Part shown: in pieces, positions 15,440 to 25,558 of the stretch
How positions within the stretch are numbered: the first letter of the stretch is position 1
How the letters are laid out: every line of letters starts with the position of its first letter
The notes under the pieces: model-generated
The model's input: the letters and a program-made list of their open reading frames with translations, nothing else
What the model was told of the DNA's origin: nothing
Database searches by the model: none
Translations under genes and position numbers: made by a program
From: Cytophagales bacterium UBA2561
GTDB lineage: Bacteria > Bacteroidota > Bacteroidia > Cytophagales > Thermoflexibacteraceae
Reading direction: 5' to 3'
Length of the DNA stretch: 64,000 nt
Assembly (NCBI GenBank): GCA_002340355.1
Contig: DDLX01000010.1
Span: 1-64,000, forward strand

Positions 15440-18019
15440 TTAATAATTTGTATTAATAATATTTCCGAAAAATACAGCATTCCAAAATAGTTTAGTCGTT
15501 CCATACCAAAATGCTCGAAAATTCGGATTTTCAGCAAAAGAAATGACGTTTCCTTTTCCATAAGAAGAAACATTCAAAATAGTTGATTTTTGTATTATTT
15601 TAAGATTTTGGTTTGAGATATAACCACTTAATAAAGGTTTTTCTGTAAAATGGAAGGGACTACTATATGGATTAGAAGAAAGTCCCATAATTAGCGCATC
15701 TTTTTTAAAAATCGGTATTTTTGAACGTGAATAACCAAAAAATAAAGGATGAGTCAAATCTGCTTTTCCTTCAAAAATTGCTCCACCAATACGTTGAGAT
15801 CCTTTATTTTGCTTCTTGCTTTCATAAGGAAGTGTCAAAGTAGAATTATTATTTTTCTGCATTTTAAAAGTAACATGATTAAACCTATTGATATCTCCCC
15901 AGCGTACTGCTTCCTTAAAAAGCAACATACTCCCTCCCTTCCGTAACCAGTCTCGAAGACGTTCTTTGCTACCTGAAGAAATCATTCCATAATTTCCGTG
16001 TACTAAAATAATAGTTGTATAATGCTGAAAATCAACTTTGCTAAGATGTTGAATATCAATACAAATAATTGGAATGTCAAATAGTTGATCACCTAAGAAC
16101 CAGATTTCTCCCGCATCATATGCCCGAACTCCTTCACCTACAATAAGTAAAATAGAAGGTTTGTTCAGATTTTTAAATTGATTACTTCCTAAACTAATTC
16201 CTTCTAAACTTTTCCCTGACGAAACGCCCCAAATTTTAACACCTTTACATTTTAAACTAATTTGGCGCAAAATTTTTGAAACGGAATCAGCACCAATAGC
16301 TTGATTTATACAAGGAATCAAAATAGTTCCTTTTTTAAATATTCGTTTTTTATTTTGCACTATAAGTGTAAAATCTTGTAACGCAACTTTAGTAAGTAAA
16401 TTATAATTCTGTACTTGATATAAAAATTTTGGTGCGTCATAAGCGTTCCATTCTATCAAATAGGCATAATTTTTTTCACTTTCTGTAAGTTGGCTTTTTG
16501 GAAATTTTACATTATCAATAAATTGATTTTCAGAAGGTTGATAATAATTTTTTCGTATTTCAGCATAAGGAATATCAAAGGCTAAAGGCATACACCAAGC
16601 AGAAACATCATAAAATAAACTATCCTGAAATTGTATCCGTTTTTCAAATAATGATTGAATAAGCCGATATTGAGGCTGTTTTAAAGGAACAATGTAAGAT
16701 TTATGAGATTTAAATATTTTTTTATTAATAGTATTATTTTGAGTTGATTCATAAACTTTAATTTGATGTTGACGCAATAATTTCACCAGATGCAAGGTTT
16801 TCACTTCATCGTTTTCATCTCCAAAAATATAGGCTTTAGTGGAATTTTCTTGAGCTTCTTGTAGAGCATTTTGATAGAAATCTCGTTGATAAATCAGTAA
16901 TTCTTTTCGTAAATTTAGCCCTGCTTCTAGTGTTGAGAGCATTACTGTAAATTGATTTCGGATAGAAAAAGGAAAAGTTAAGATACCATTATTTGTTTCT
17001 TGAGCATAGCCTTGAACACCTGCTTGTTCAAATAAAATTCCAACTCCACCTTGAATATCAGGGTAAGTAGAACCTTTTCCGTAATAAAAATCATCAAAAT
17101 TTTCCTTAGAATAATACAAACTTCCAATACGGTCTAAAAAGTGAGCATGATAATTTGCAATATGTTCTGTAAGTTCTTGATTTTTAATTGGAGTTAGTGG
17201 ATTTGTCCTACTAGGAACTCCTGGTTGGAAAAAGAAAGTTGAGTTTTTTCCCATTTCGTGATGGTCAGTCAAAATATTAGGTTTCCACTGATGGTATTTT
17301 TTTATTCTTGCTTGGGATTCAATAAGTTGTAAGGGTATCCAATCTCGATTCAAATCAAACCAGTAATGATTAGTTCTTCCTTTAGGAAAAGGTTGGTTAA
17401 ATTCTCGACTAATAGGATCTGTAACCGTGTTCTTATGACGGTTCATATTGACCCAACTTGTGAAACGATTGAATCCATCAGGATTATAACAAGGTTCGAG
17501 TAAAATAATAGTATTTCGTAATAACTTTTCAATAGATTGACCTTGTGCAGTTGCCAAATAATATGCTGAAATTAATGCCGAATTGGTGGCACTCGCTTCA
17601 TCTCCGTGTACGCCATATCCTGTCCAAACAACCAAGGGCATCTTATCAATTACTAAATTTTTAGCTAAACTAGGATTACTTAATTTCAAGTGTTCTTTTT
17701 GTATTTTATCAATATTTTTGTGATTCTCAGGATGAGTAATTGTTAATAAAATCAAAGGTTTTTGTTCGTAAGTTTTTCCATATTTTTCAATTTTTATACG
17801 TTCAGAAGCTCTTGATAAAACTTGTAAATAATACCAAACTTGTTCATAATTGGCATGTTGTTCTCCTACTTCAAATCCTAAGACCTCTTTAGGAGTAGGG
17901 ATATTAGAGTCATATTCCAGACTATCAGGTAGATAATAATTTAAGTCTTGAGATTGGAGAGAAAAGGACATTAAAAAAAAGATAAGAATAAAGTAATTTG
18001 AGTAGTATTGTTTGAGCAT
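15440..18019 (-). CDS. Secreted M14-family zinc carboxypeptidase
   Basis: An 859-residue exported metallopeptidase. A signal peptide (YFILIFFLMSFSLQSQ) precedes the M14 domain. The zinc-site segment GVHGDEASATN lies near residue 138, followed by EPCYNPDGFNRF, MNRHKN, NRDWIPLQ, TDHHEMGKN and a late acidic segment ILFEQAG. Residues beyond ~520 contain a Rossmann-like or glutamine-amidotransferase-like part (SILLIVGEGVRAYDAGEIWF) as in other large Bacteroidota M14 proteins. It probably digests peptides outside the cytoplasm. It is the first gene of an apparent two-gene operon with the MutS-like membrane ATPase. Confidence 0.88.
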   Translation of the reverse strand: MLKQYYSNYFILIFFLMSFSLQSQDLNYYLPDSLEYDSNIPTPKEVLGFEVGEQHANYEQVWYYLQVLSRASERIKIEKYGKTYEQKPLILLTITHPENHKNIDKIQKEHLKLSNPSLAKNLVIDKMPLVVWTGYGVHGDEASATNSALISAYYLATAQGQSIEKLLRNTIILLEPCYNPDGFNRFTSWVNMNRHKNTVTDPISREFNQPFPKGRTNHYWFDLNRDWIPLQLIESQARIKKYHQWKPNILTDHHEMGKNSTFFFQPGVPSRTNPLTPIKNQELTEHIANYHAHFLDRIGSLYYSKENFDDFYYGKGSTYPDIQGGVGILFEQAGVQGYAQETNNGILTFPFSIRNQFTVMLSTLEAGLNLRKELLIYQRDFYQNALQEAQENSTKAYIFGDENDEVKTLHLVKLLRQHQIKVYESTQNNTINKKIFKSHKSYIVPLKQPQYRLIQSLFEKRIQFQDSLFYDVSAWCMPLAFDIPYAEIRKNYYQPSENQFIDNVKFPKSQLTESEKNYAYLIEWNAYDAPKFLYQVQNYNLLTKVALQDFTLIVQNKKRIFKKGTILIPCINQAIGADSVSKILRQISLKCKGVKIWGVSSGKSLEGISLGSNQFKNLNKPSILLIVGEGVRAYDAGEIWFLGDQLFDIPIICIDIQHLSKVDFQHYTTIILVHGNYGMISSGSKERLRDWLRKGGSMLLFKEAVRWGDINRFNHVTFKMQKNNNSTLTLPYESKKQNKGSQRIGGAIFEGKADLTHPLFFGYSRSKIPIFKKDALIMGLSSNPYSSPFHFTEKPLLSGYISNQNLKIIQKSTILNVSSYGKGNVISFAENPNFRAFWYGTTKLFWNAVFFGNIINTNY

Positions 18020-18076
18020 TTGTTTGAGATTTGGTTAGGGATTTGTAAAAAGTAGCGTAATTTATAACTCAAAAAA

Positions 18077-18104
18077 ATAACTCTCCAAAAATTTGAAGAG
18101 TTAT
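18077..18104. terminator. Hairpin terminator downstream of the FKBP gene
   Basis: ATAACTCT pairs with AGAGTTAT around a CCAAAAATTTGA loop. It lies 45 bases past the stop of the FKBP gene on the minus strand. Confidence 0.6.
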
Positions 18105-18148
18105 CCGTAAGAATCAGAAATGAATTAATTTTTAGTCTATTATTAATA

Positions 18149-18574
18149 CTAATTAATACTATCGATTTTAATATCAAAAACTAAGGTTTTGCCTGCCATT
18201 TGATGATTCGCATCTAGTGTTACTGTCGTCTCACCGACTTCCACTAAGGTTACAGGTACATCTTGCCCTTGAATATTAGCCATCAATTGAGTGCCTATTT
18301 CGAGAGGCATATCGGCAGGAAGCTGTGTCTTTTGAACAGGAAAGATATATTCTTTATGGGCAGGTCCATAAGCCTTCTCAGGAGGTAGCGTTACAGTTTT
18401 CTCCTCACCGACTGCCATTCCAACAACCGCTTCGTCAAATCCTCGAATCATTTGCCCTGCGCCAACCGTAAATCCTAACGGTTCATTACGTGGATAAGAC
18501 GAATCAAACACCTCGCCATCTTCAAATTTACCCGTGTAATGCACCTTTATAGCATCTCCTTTTTTGACTTGCAT
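18149..18574 (-). CDS. SlyD-type FKBP peptidyl-prolyl isomerase
   Basis: A 141-residue FKBP with the insert-in-flap arrangement. The FKBP core is split, starting with VHYTGKFEDGEVFDSS and GAGQMIRGFDEAVVGM, interrupted after YGPAHKE by an insert (residues ~70-120) and resuming at TLVFDIKIDSI. This fits SlyD-like folding helpers, which combine prolyl isomerase and chaperone activity. The metal-binding His-rich tail of E. coli SlyD is absent. No signal peptide, so it is cytoplasmic. Transcribed alone. Confidence 0.9.
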   Translation of the reverse strand: MQVKKGDAIKVHYTGKFEDGEVFDSSYPRNEPLGFTVGAGQMIRGFDEAVVGMAVGEEKTVTLPPEKAYGPAHKEYIFPVQKTQLPADMPLEIGTQLMANIQGQDVPVTLVEVGETTVTLDANHQMAGKTLVFDIKIDSIN

Positions 18575-18855
18575 AATGTCTATAAATTTATAATGAAAAT
18601 AAAATTTGGGCGAAGGTACGAGATTGTCCTAGCGATTCCTATTTTAGAAAGGAAAAATCCGAAAATTTACGGTAGTTATTAACGAATTTGGTTTTCAGTT
18701 GTTTTGCTTTAAGAAAAAGTGATTTTTTAGATGTAACTTTTTTCATATCTTGCGGAAATAATACTCAACTCTAATGTTAGATTTTGGCTATTAAAACTAG
18801 AAAATGAACTTATAGTTTTGTAAAATCTCAATAAAATCAATAGTTATTTAAGGTT

Positions 18856-19251
18856 ATGAAATCGCATAAACTTTCCCGTTTTTATGTTGATGAAGATGGA
18901 AACTTACAGAAAAGATATTATCCCTTAGAAAAAACATGGACTAGACTAAGTCATGTTTTTCCTCGTTTACCTTTTGAGCATGCTTTAATGATGTTAGGCT
19001 TGGCACGGGGATTTTTATATCTTAATTACTTGATGTCTGCCGCAACAATCGTGATGCTTATTATATTTAGTTTCTTTAAAAGTGTGGTAATCTTAGATTT
19101 AGCTGAGGTTGAGTTTCTTTCTAAGCTTCCTCGATTTACAGGATTCTATCTGGTTTTTGGGGTTATTTTTGGCATTATCATTAATTTTATACTCAGTCTT
19201 TATATCAAAGTTATGAAACACCGAAATCCTGTCATTCCCAAACAATCGTAA
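18856..19251 (+). CDS. Two-helix membrane protein of unknown function
   Basis: A 131-residue protein with a polar N-terminus (KSHKLSRFYVDEDGNLQKRYY) and two hydrophobic helices near residues 48-77 and 90-120. I do not recognise a family. It is preceded by ~280 bases of intergenic DNA and converges with the large secreted protein gene, leaving only six bases between the stops, so their 3' ends may interfere in transcription. Confidence 0.65.
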   Translation: MKSHKLSRFYVDEDGNLQKRYYPLEKTWTRLSHVFPRLPFEHALMMLGLARGFLYLNYLMSAATIVMLIIFSFFKSVVILDLAEVEFLSKLPRFTGFYLVFGVIFGIIINFILSLYIKVMKHRNPVIPKQS

Positions 19252-19257
19252 TCTTCA

Positions 19258-22200
19258 TTATCTCACTTCAAAATTCTTGACATAAATTTGTTCATCAGCA
19301 GTGACTTGCACCTTATAATTTCCTGGAGGAGCTTGACTCAAATTGACTCGTTCACGATAACCTGCAATTTTACTGTAATACGACTCGAAGATAGTATCTC
19401 CAGAATGATTTAAAATAATCATTTCCAGATTATTAATATCATATTTATTAAGCTCTATCGTATAACGTCCTGCCTTCATTGAAGGAATAATGTGAAGTAA
19501 CTGTTCTACAGGTATACTAATTGACTGTTGTTGATTTCTTTGATAACGACTAGCGTAAGATTCTTCCGAATTTTGATTAATTTTTCCAGAGTAGGTAATT
19601 ACTACCCCTGAAGGAGTTGGCGCACTGAAAATTTGTGGTGCAGTCGATTCAATCCGTAAACGATAATTCGTTCCTACGGGAATATCACTGGGAACTTTAA
19701 TATTAAATACTCTATTTGAATTACTTATACTACTCAAGGTACGAGTTCCTGTCTCAAAGTCTCCTTCTGGATTCGATAATATTAAATGAAATTTATTATT
19801 TTTAGCAAAAACTTCACCTGCATTAAATCGAACTTCCAAAACTTCACCTCTTCGAATTCGAGGACGAAGTGAAGAGATAATTTTCATTAAACCTTTGATA
19901 TTGAATTCACGAACTACTGATTTGGCAGGTGCAAAAATATCATTCCCTTTTTGGCTTGCTTCAATTTTAACCCAACCCGTTCCTGTCAGATCTACCTTAT
20001 TATCCTGAATAGTCGCATTTCCTGCCAAAATTTTAAAATCAACAGGAAGTCCTGAATTACTATTGGCATTAAGTTCAAAGGGTTCTTGTCCAAAAGTTTT
20101 TGCTTCAATTGCTTGAAAATAAATATCTTGTGTCCTTTTTTTAATTTCAAAAGTAATTTCGGTATCCGTAGATTGATATAACTCATTTCCATCTTGGAAA
20201 GCTCGAAGAGTTACTTTTCCCTCTTCTTTGCTCAGAATCAGTTTATTATTTTCAATTTTTGCCACTCCTTCAACCTCAAAACGAACAGGCAAACCACTGC
20301 TTGAGCTAACTTCCAATGGAATTGGTGGAGCATCAATTTTGATATTATCCAAGCCATGAATCTGGATAGATTGAGTCGCCTTTTTCGACTCAAAAGTTTT
20401 CGTTAAACTAGCTGAGGCATAAGCATCATTTCCTTTAGCTGTAGCCGTTATTTTAATTATTCCTGTTCCAACTAACTGAATTTCATTATTTTCTAATAAT
20501 TCTGCTGCTCCTTCAACCAATAAATGAACAGGTAAGCCACTTGTCGATTTGACATTAATTTTGAAATTAGGTGCATTGAAGATTTTATCTTCAAGATCAT
20601 CCATCACAATATTTTGTTGAGCCAATGTATTTCCATCTTTAACCATAATTTTAAATTCCTTGTCAAAAGTCATCTTTTTATTATCTACTACCCGTACTTT
20701 GACCGTATGAGATGGATTTTTTTTGGCATTTAATCGACTTTTTGCCAGTACTAATTCATTATTTTCATTGATTTTAAATAAACCATTTTCGTTATTTAAC
20801 AATTGAAAAGTATGCGTATCTTCAATATCAGTATCCTTAACAATCAACCTTCCAATTAAGGTATTTTTATCTGAATTATCTTTTATCTGATTGTTTGTCA
20901 ATGAAATATCTGACGGAGGAACTCCTTTGGTTTTTTTAATTTCAGTCTCAAATTCAAAATCTTCAGTTTCTCTCTTTTTAGTATCATGCTCATTATTCAG
21001 ATAAAAACGTTTAATGACCTCTGGAGCAGAGTTAAATTCTTCATTTCCAGATTGATATATTTTTACAGTAATCTCATTTCTTATATTATTATTTCTATGA
21101 ATGGAATCATTTTCACTATGCCATGAATGAATGGGGATGATAGTATTTCCTTCTACTTTGGCAGATCCTGAAACGATCTCAAATTTTATAGGAAGTCCTG
21201 AAGTAGCTGAGGCTTGAATTTCAAAGGGAGCATAATCTAAATTCTGTGTAATTTCTTTAGCAAAAATAATACTTTGTGAACGTTTCTGAACATGAAATGA
21301 AAGTTCAACTGGTTTAATAGATTTATAGAATTCATTTCCTTCATGAGAAATTTTGAGAGCAATTTTTCCTGCTTTCTGAGGTAAAATAAGTTCACCTTGT
21401 TTAATTTTTGCTTCTCCTAAAATCACCTCAATTTTTGGGTTCAAACCAGAAGATAATTTGGCATTAATCTTCACCTTTTCATCTCGAACACTCACATTCT
21501 TAATAGGGTCAATTTGCAAAATTTGATCGGCTTTTTCGATTTCAAAATCGGTTATCCAAGAATTTCCTTTTTCATCTGAAACTAAAAGTTTAACTTTTTC
21601 TAAACCAACGATTTCAAGTTCATTTGTTCCAATTAATTTGGCACTTCCTGATAAGATTTCCCATGCTAATCTAAGACCTGCTTGAGAAGTTTCAGCTAAT
21701 TTAAAACGTTGTCCGAAATAGCAATTTTCAAATTGCAAAATTTCAGGATCTAGTTCAGTTTTATTTTCCAAAATTTTAGCATTAGGCAGATTTTTGTCTG
21801 GAACTTCGTCACGTGTTTCAAGCGATTCTTCACCTCTCATTAGTCCTGTTTCTATAGAACTCTCTGAAATAGTATCTAAATTAGATTTTTCAGGATTATC
21901 TTCAATAAGTTCTACGTGTACTTTTTCTTCTAAAACCGTATCTTTTGATTTGTTTTCTGAATGAAAAATATAAGCTATATCATCAATATAAATTTGATTA
22001 AATTCCTTCAATGATTCTATCCGAATCTCATCAATTTTTCTCCAGTCTTTAAAATTAACTTTTTGATATTCAGTACAAACAGCTACCTTTTTCTCATACT
22101 TTTTTTCCCCATTCTGCCAGCCTGAAATAACCGCCTTGAATTTTCCCCAAGGTCGTTTTATCCATAAAGATAAGATATGGAACTGTTCATCTCGGATTCT

Positions 22201-23403
22201 TAAATATCCCGAAGTTCCTTTGGATTCATTGGCTTGCCAAGCTCGTTGTCCACTTCGGGCGTGTCCCTCTGAGGTTGGTGAAGCAATTTCAAAATGATGC
22301 CCATTTAGTTGAAATTTTGAGCTATGTAATTTCACGTGTTCAAAATCCAAAAAAAGCTCTTCATCTTCATTTTTTGGTACATTTATAGGATTATCTAAAT
22401 TAGTATTTTGTGGAGAATGTACTTCGGAAATTTGTGCATTATTAACCTCTTCTATATGCGTAACTTCAGCAACTTCCTTGCTTGTATTTTCCATTGGAAA
22501 AAAGGAATATTCAATTTCATCAATATAAAGTTGATTGAATGCTTTAAGTGATTGTATTTTAAGATGGGTAATTTTATAGGGACGAAGTGTAATTTCAGAA
22601 AATTCAGACTTGACTTTTACTTGTTTAGAGAATAGTAAATTTTTTCCATCATATCCTGAAATAATTGCCTTAAAATGACCCCAAGGTCGCTTGATTTTCA
22701 AAGATTTAACTTCAATTTTTCCATTTTCAACCTTTAAACTACCTGTTGTACCTTTTTCATTACTACACTCCCAGCTTTTAAATCCATCAGAGGCATTCCC
22801 TCTGGAGATTTGAGAAGTAATTAAGAAGTGATGGTTATTTTCAGTAAACTTTTGTTGAACCTGTTCGAAGTTTAAGATAAAAGTAGGTATATTTTTATTT
22901 TTTGGCTCAGACTTAGATATAGGAAGTTGAAACTCAAAATTTTTGACATAAATCTGATTGTACTTTTTTAAGGATTCAATTGTGATTCGATTAATAGGTT
23001 TGGCTTTTAGTTTAATTTTTTTGGATATACCATCCACATTAATTTTTTGAGAGAAAACTTTTTTATCTCCTAAAAATCCAATTACTCGTCCGTCAAATTT
23101 TCCCCAAGGACGATGTACCTCAAAAGCTAAAGGCATAAATGTTCCAGAATCAATTTCAATGCTTCCCCAATTTGCTTCTCGGTCATTTGTAACTAAATAT
23201 TTTGTGCCTTTATAGTCTGATACTTCCGAGTGAAAAGTGAATACTCGGTCTTTGTGATGTAACTGATTCTTTTTGGCATAATCAAAAGTAAACTGCTCAT
23301 TTTGAGCCAGAACAATTTGTGCCATAAAAAGAAACACAAAAAATAAAATCAGATATAAAACGCCAAAAAAGGCGGTACGTTTATAATCGAAAAATTTATC
23401 CAT
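19258..23403 (-). CDS. Large secreted multidomain protein with T9SS sorting domain
   Basis: A 1381-residue exported protein. After an N-terminal hydrophobic segment (residues ~13-33) come three copies of a ~125-residue unit (about 35-165, 175-305, 350-485). Each has a Trp-Gly-rich core (RPWGKF or RPWGHF) and an ending of the form SLK-x-[FY]-NQ-[IL]-Y. A Ser/Glu-rich linker leads to five MBG-like Ig modules marked by SSGLP-[VI] and GN-[ED] motifs, with one cadherin-like module (~870-970) between them. The final ~75 residues (PSMKAGRYTIELNKYD to VKNFEVR) resemble a divergent T9SS type A sorting domain lacking the usual YPNP start. Probably a cell-surface or secreted adhesin-like protein; the ligand is unknown. 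Confidence 0.85.
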   Translation of the reverse strand: MDKFFDYKRTAFFGVLYLILFFVFLFMAQIVLAQNEQFTFDYAKKNQLHHKDRVFTFHSEVSDYKGTKYLVTNDREANWGSIEIDSGTFMPLAFEVHRPWGKFDGRVIGFLGDKKVFSQKINVDGISKKIKLKAKPINRITIESLKKYNQIYVKNFEFQLPISKSEPKNKNIPTFILNFEQVQQKFTENNHHFLITSQISRGNASDGFKSWECSNEKGTTGSLKVENGKIEVKSLKIKRPWGHFKAIISGYDGKNLLFSKQVKVKSEFSEITLRPYKITHLKIQSLKAFNQLYIDEIEYSFFPMENTSKEVAEVTHIEEVNNAQISEVHSPQNTNLDNPINVPKNEDEELFLDFEHVKLHSSKFQLNGHHFEIASPTSEGHARSGQRAWQANESKGTSGYLRIRDEQFHILSLWIKRPWGKFKAVISGWQNGEKKYEKKVAVCTEYQKVNFKDWRKIDEIRIESLKEFNQIYIDDIAYIFHSENKSKDTVLEEKVHVELIEDNPEKSNLDTISESSIETGLMRGEESLETRDEVPDKNLPNAKILENKTELDPEILQFENCYFGQRFKLAETSQAGLRLAWEILSGSAKLIGTNELEIVGLEKVKLLVSDEKGNSWITDFEIEKADQILQIDPIKNVSVRDEKVKINAKLSSGLNPKIEVILGEAKIKQGELILPQKAGKIALKISHEGNEFYKSIKPVELSFHVQKRSQSIIFAKEITQNLDYAPFEIQASATSGLPIKFEIVSGSAKVEGNTIIPIHSWHSENDSIHRNNNIRNEITVKIYQSGNEEFNSAPEVIKRFYLNNEHDTKKRETEDFEFETEIKKTKGVPPSDISLTNNQIKDNSDKNTLIGRLIVKDTDIEDTHTFQLLNNENGLFKINENNELVLAKSRLNAKKNPSHTVKVRVVDNKKMTFDKEFKIMVKDGNTLAQQNIVMDDLEDKIFNAPNFKINVKSTSGLPVHLLVEGAAELLENNEIQLVGTGIIKITATAKGNDAYASASLTKTFESKKATQSIQIHGLDNIKIDAPPIPLEVSSSSGLPVRFEVEGVAKIENNKLILSKEEGKVTLRAFQDGNELYQSTDTEITFEIKKRTQDIYFQAIEAKTFGQEPFELNANSNSGLPVDFKILAGNATIQDNKVDLTGTGWVKIEASQKGNDIFAPAKSVVREFNIKGLMKIISSLRPRIRRGEVLEVRFNAGEVFAKNNKFHLILSNPEGDFETGTRTLSSISNSNRVFNIKVPSDIPVGTNYRLRIESTAPQIFSAPTPSGVVITYSGKINQNSEESYASRYQRNQQQSISIPVEQLLHIIPSMKAGRYTIELNKYDINNLEMIILNHSGDTIFESYYSKIAGYRERVNLSQAPPGNYKVQVTADEQIYVKNFEVR

Positions 23404-23743
23404 GATACTTCCCTGATTTTGTGTGATTTAGTATGATTGGTGAATCTTCATAGAAAGTTTTTGCAAAAAAAAAGCCAATCGTATTTTCTGATTTTTCTTT
23501 TTTTCGAAGTCTGAATTTCTGTTTTAAAAAATAAGATATTTTTTATGATTAAATCTCTTTTCTTAAAATCCGTTTATTTTTTTATAAAATATTGTTTATG
23601 AGTATATTATGCTATAAAATAAAAAACTAAAAAGTCCGTAAATTTACAAAAGTCTGTCAACACCTTATATCCAAAAGCGTTTTTGAGAGTGTAATTCATC
23701 AATAAAAAAATTTGATAACACTCTTTTAAAATTTTCAATAATC
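23404..23743. other. Gene-free divergent region
   Basis: 340 AT-rich bases between the large secreted protein gene and the YiaAB gene. It must hold both promoters, but I cannot pick an exact TAnnTTTG match for either, and no hairpin or RNA gene was recognised. Confidence 0.4.
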
Positions 23744-24016
23744 ATGGAAAATACAAACATTGAAAAAAACACCGCAGGACATCGCCTTCAAGTTTATCTT
23801 TCATTTGGGCTTTCAAGTAGTATGACGTTAGGTGGAATCTGGATGTTACCTTGTGGAGTTTGGGAGCGGGCATTTCTGTTTTTGGGTGTGCTATTTACGA
23901 TTGGAGCTTGCCTAAATTTGGCAAAAACTATTCGGGATGATCACGAGGCACAAAAATTAATTAATCGAATTCATAAAGCAAAGACAGAACGAATTCTAAA
24001 GGATTATGAGGAATAA
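23744..24016 (+). CDS. YiaA/YiaB two-helix membrane protein
   Basis: A 90-residue inner-membrane protein of the YiaAB family. Helices lie at about residues 17-36 and 40-60, followed by the family segment NLAKTIRDDHEAQKL. The domain has no established activity. A perfect hairpin terminator lies 34 bases after the stop and is shared with the convergent pyruvate kinase gene. Confidence 0.8.
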   Translation: MENTNIEKNTAGHRLQVYLSFGLSSSMTLGGIWMLPCGVWERAFLFLGVLFTIGACLNLAKTIRDDHEAQKLINRIHKAKTERILKDYEE

Positions 24017-24050
24017 GACAAATCTATCTAATAAAAACTTGATTAGTGAT

Positions 24051-24081
24051 CCTTTGACAAAGTTTAAAACTTTGTCAAAGG
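24051..24081. terminator. Bidirectional terminator with perfect 13-bp stem
   Basis: CCTTTGACAAAGT pairs perfectly with ACTTTGTCAAAGG around a five-base TTAAA loop, between the convergent YiaAB and pyruvate kinase genes. Confidence 0.85.
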
Positions 24082-24091
24082 TATACGTACT

Positions 24092-25558
24092 TTAGAGTAC
24101 ATTTTTATTGGCTCGACTAATCATATCAATTTTAATGATATTGGTAGTAACCCTCTCACTATCAGGAACTCGGCTTCGTGTACTTACATAAACTTCTCCT
24201 TCTGCCAAGTCATCATTTTCAAGCATAATTCGCTCTACTTCCTCAAAAATTTCATCCATAGATGCCCCTAACTTTTCATAATAATATCCCTTTACTCCCC
24301 AAACTAAATTGAGCATCGTCAAAATATGTCGGTTACGAGTGAAAACAATAATTTGGGCTTTAGGGCGACGGCTAGCTAATTGTAAGGCGGTATAGCCTGT
24401 TTTGGTCAAAGCAACTAAAGCTAAAGCCTCTGTATCCTCAGCGAGTTTACAGGCATGAGTCAGCAAACGAGAACTAATAAAATCGGGTCTTTCTCGCTTA
24501 ACTTTATTGTACCGATTATAAATAGCATTGTAATTTTTCTCCACATGATTAATTGTTCTAACCATGCTTTGTACTGTTTGGACAGGGTACTTTCCGCTTG
24601 CCGTTTCAGCACTCAACATCAAAGCATCTGCACCATCCATTACTGCATTGGCAACGTCATTAGTTTCGGCACGAGTCGGACGTTGATTATGAATCATACT
24701 TTCCATCATTTGCGTAGCAATAATGACAGGTTTGGCGGCTTTATGACATTTTTGAACTAAACTTTTTTGAACTAGTGGTACTTCTTCCATCGGAATCTCT
24801 ACCCCCAAATCTCCTCGTGCTACCATAATAGCATCTGTCACCTCAATAATTTCATCAATATGCCTGAGGGCATGCGGACGTTCGATTTTAGCTACAATTC
24901 GAGAATCTTTACCTGCTTCTTGAATCAATTGGCGCAACTCCATAACATCTACTGCTGTATTCACAAAAGATAAAGCAATCCAATCAATTTCATTTTCAAG
25001 TCCAAATTGCAAATCAATACGGTCTTTATCGGTCAAAGAATGAGCCGTAATTTTGGTATCAGGCAAGTTGATGCCTTTTCGAGGTTTGATAAATCCACCA
25101 TAAATCACTTTGGTATGTACCTCATTTCCAATAATTTTAGTCGTAATTAGTTCAATATTTCCATCATCTATCAAAATTTGCTCTCCTTGTTTGACATCTT
25201 TCGAAAGGTCAAAAGTAGAAACAAGACGTTGTCGTGTACCAACTGTATTTTTTTCATAAGCAATGATGAGTTCTTCTCCTTTCTCGACTTCTATGCCTCG
25301 ATTTTCGATATCGCCAAGTCGAATTTTAGGTCCTTGTAAATCTTGTAAAATGCTTGCATTGAAATTAAATCGGTCATTCAACTCACGAATATATTTGATA
25401 ACTTGCAAGTGTTGTTCATGTGTGCCATGTGAAAAATTTAACCGAAAAACATTGACACCTGCGACCATCAATTCCAATAAAAGTTCTTTGGTATTACTGG
25501 CAGGACCTGCGGTAGCAACGATTTTGGTACGTTTAGACACCGTTAAATTGGTATTCAT
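24092..25558 (-). CDS. pyk: Pyruvate kinase
   Basis: A 488-residue glycolytic enzyme converting phosphoenolpyruvate and ADP to pyruvate and ATP. Conserved parts include TKIVATAGPAS and FRLNFSHG at the N-terminus, the inserted B domain (~70-170), IVAKIERPHAL with the catalytic Lys, VARGDLGVEIPMEEV, TQMMESMIHNQRPTRAET, DGADALMLSAETASGKYP, and a C-terminal allosteric domain. The length is normal. It is transcribed alone, with a perfect bidirectional hairpin downstream. Confidence 0.97.
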   Translation of the reverse strand: MNTNLTVSKRTKIVATAGPASNTKELLLELMVAGVNVFRLNFSHGTHEQHLQVIKYIRELNDRFNFNASILQDLQGPKIRLGDIENRGIEVEKGEELIIAYEKNTVGTRQRLVSTFDLSKDVKQGEQILIDDGNIELITTKIIGNEVHTKVIYGGFIKPRKGINLPDTKITAHSLTDKDRIDLQFGLENEIDWIALSFVNTAVDVMELRQLIQEAGKDSRIVAKIERPHALRHIDEIIEVTDAIMVARGDLGVEIPMEEVPLVQKSLVQKCHKAAKPVIIATQMMESMIHNQRPTRAETNDVANAVMDGADALMLSAETASGKYPVQTVQSMVRTINHVEKNYNAIYNRYNKVKRERPDFISSRLLTHACKLAEDTEALALVALTKTGYTALQLASRRPKAQIIVFTRNRHILTMLNLVWGVKGYYYEKLGASMDEIFEEVERIMLENDDLAEGEVYVSTRSRVPDSERVTTNIIKIDMISRANKNVL

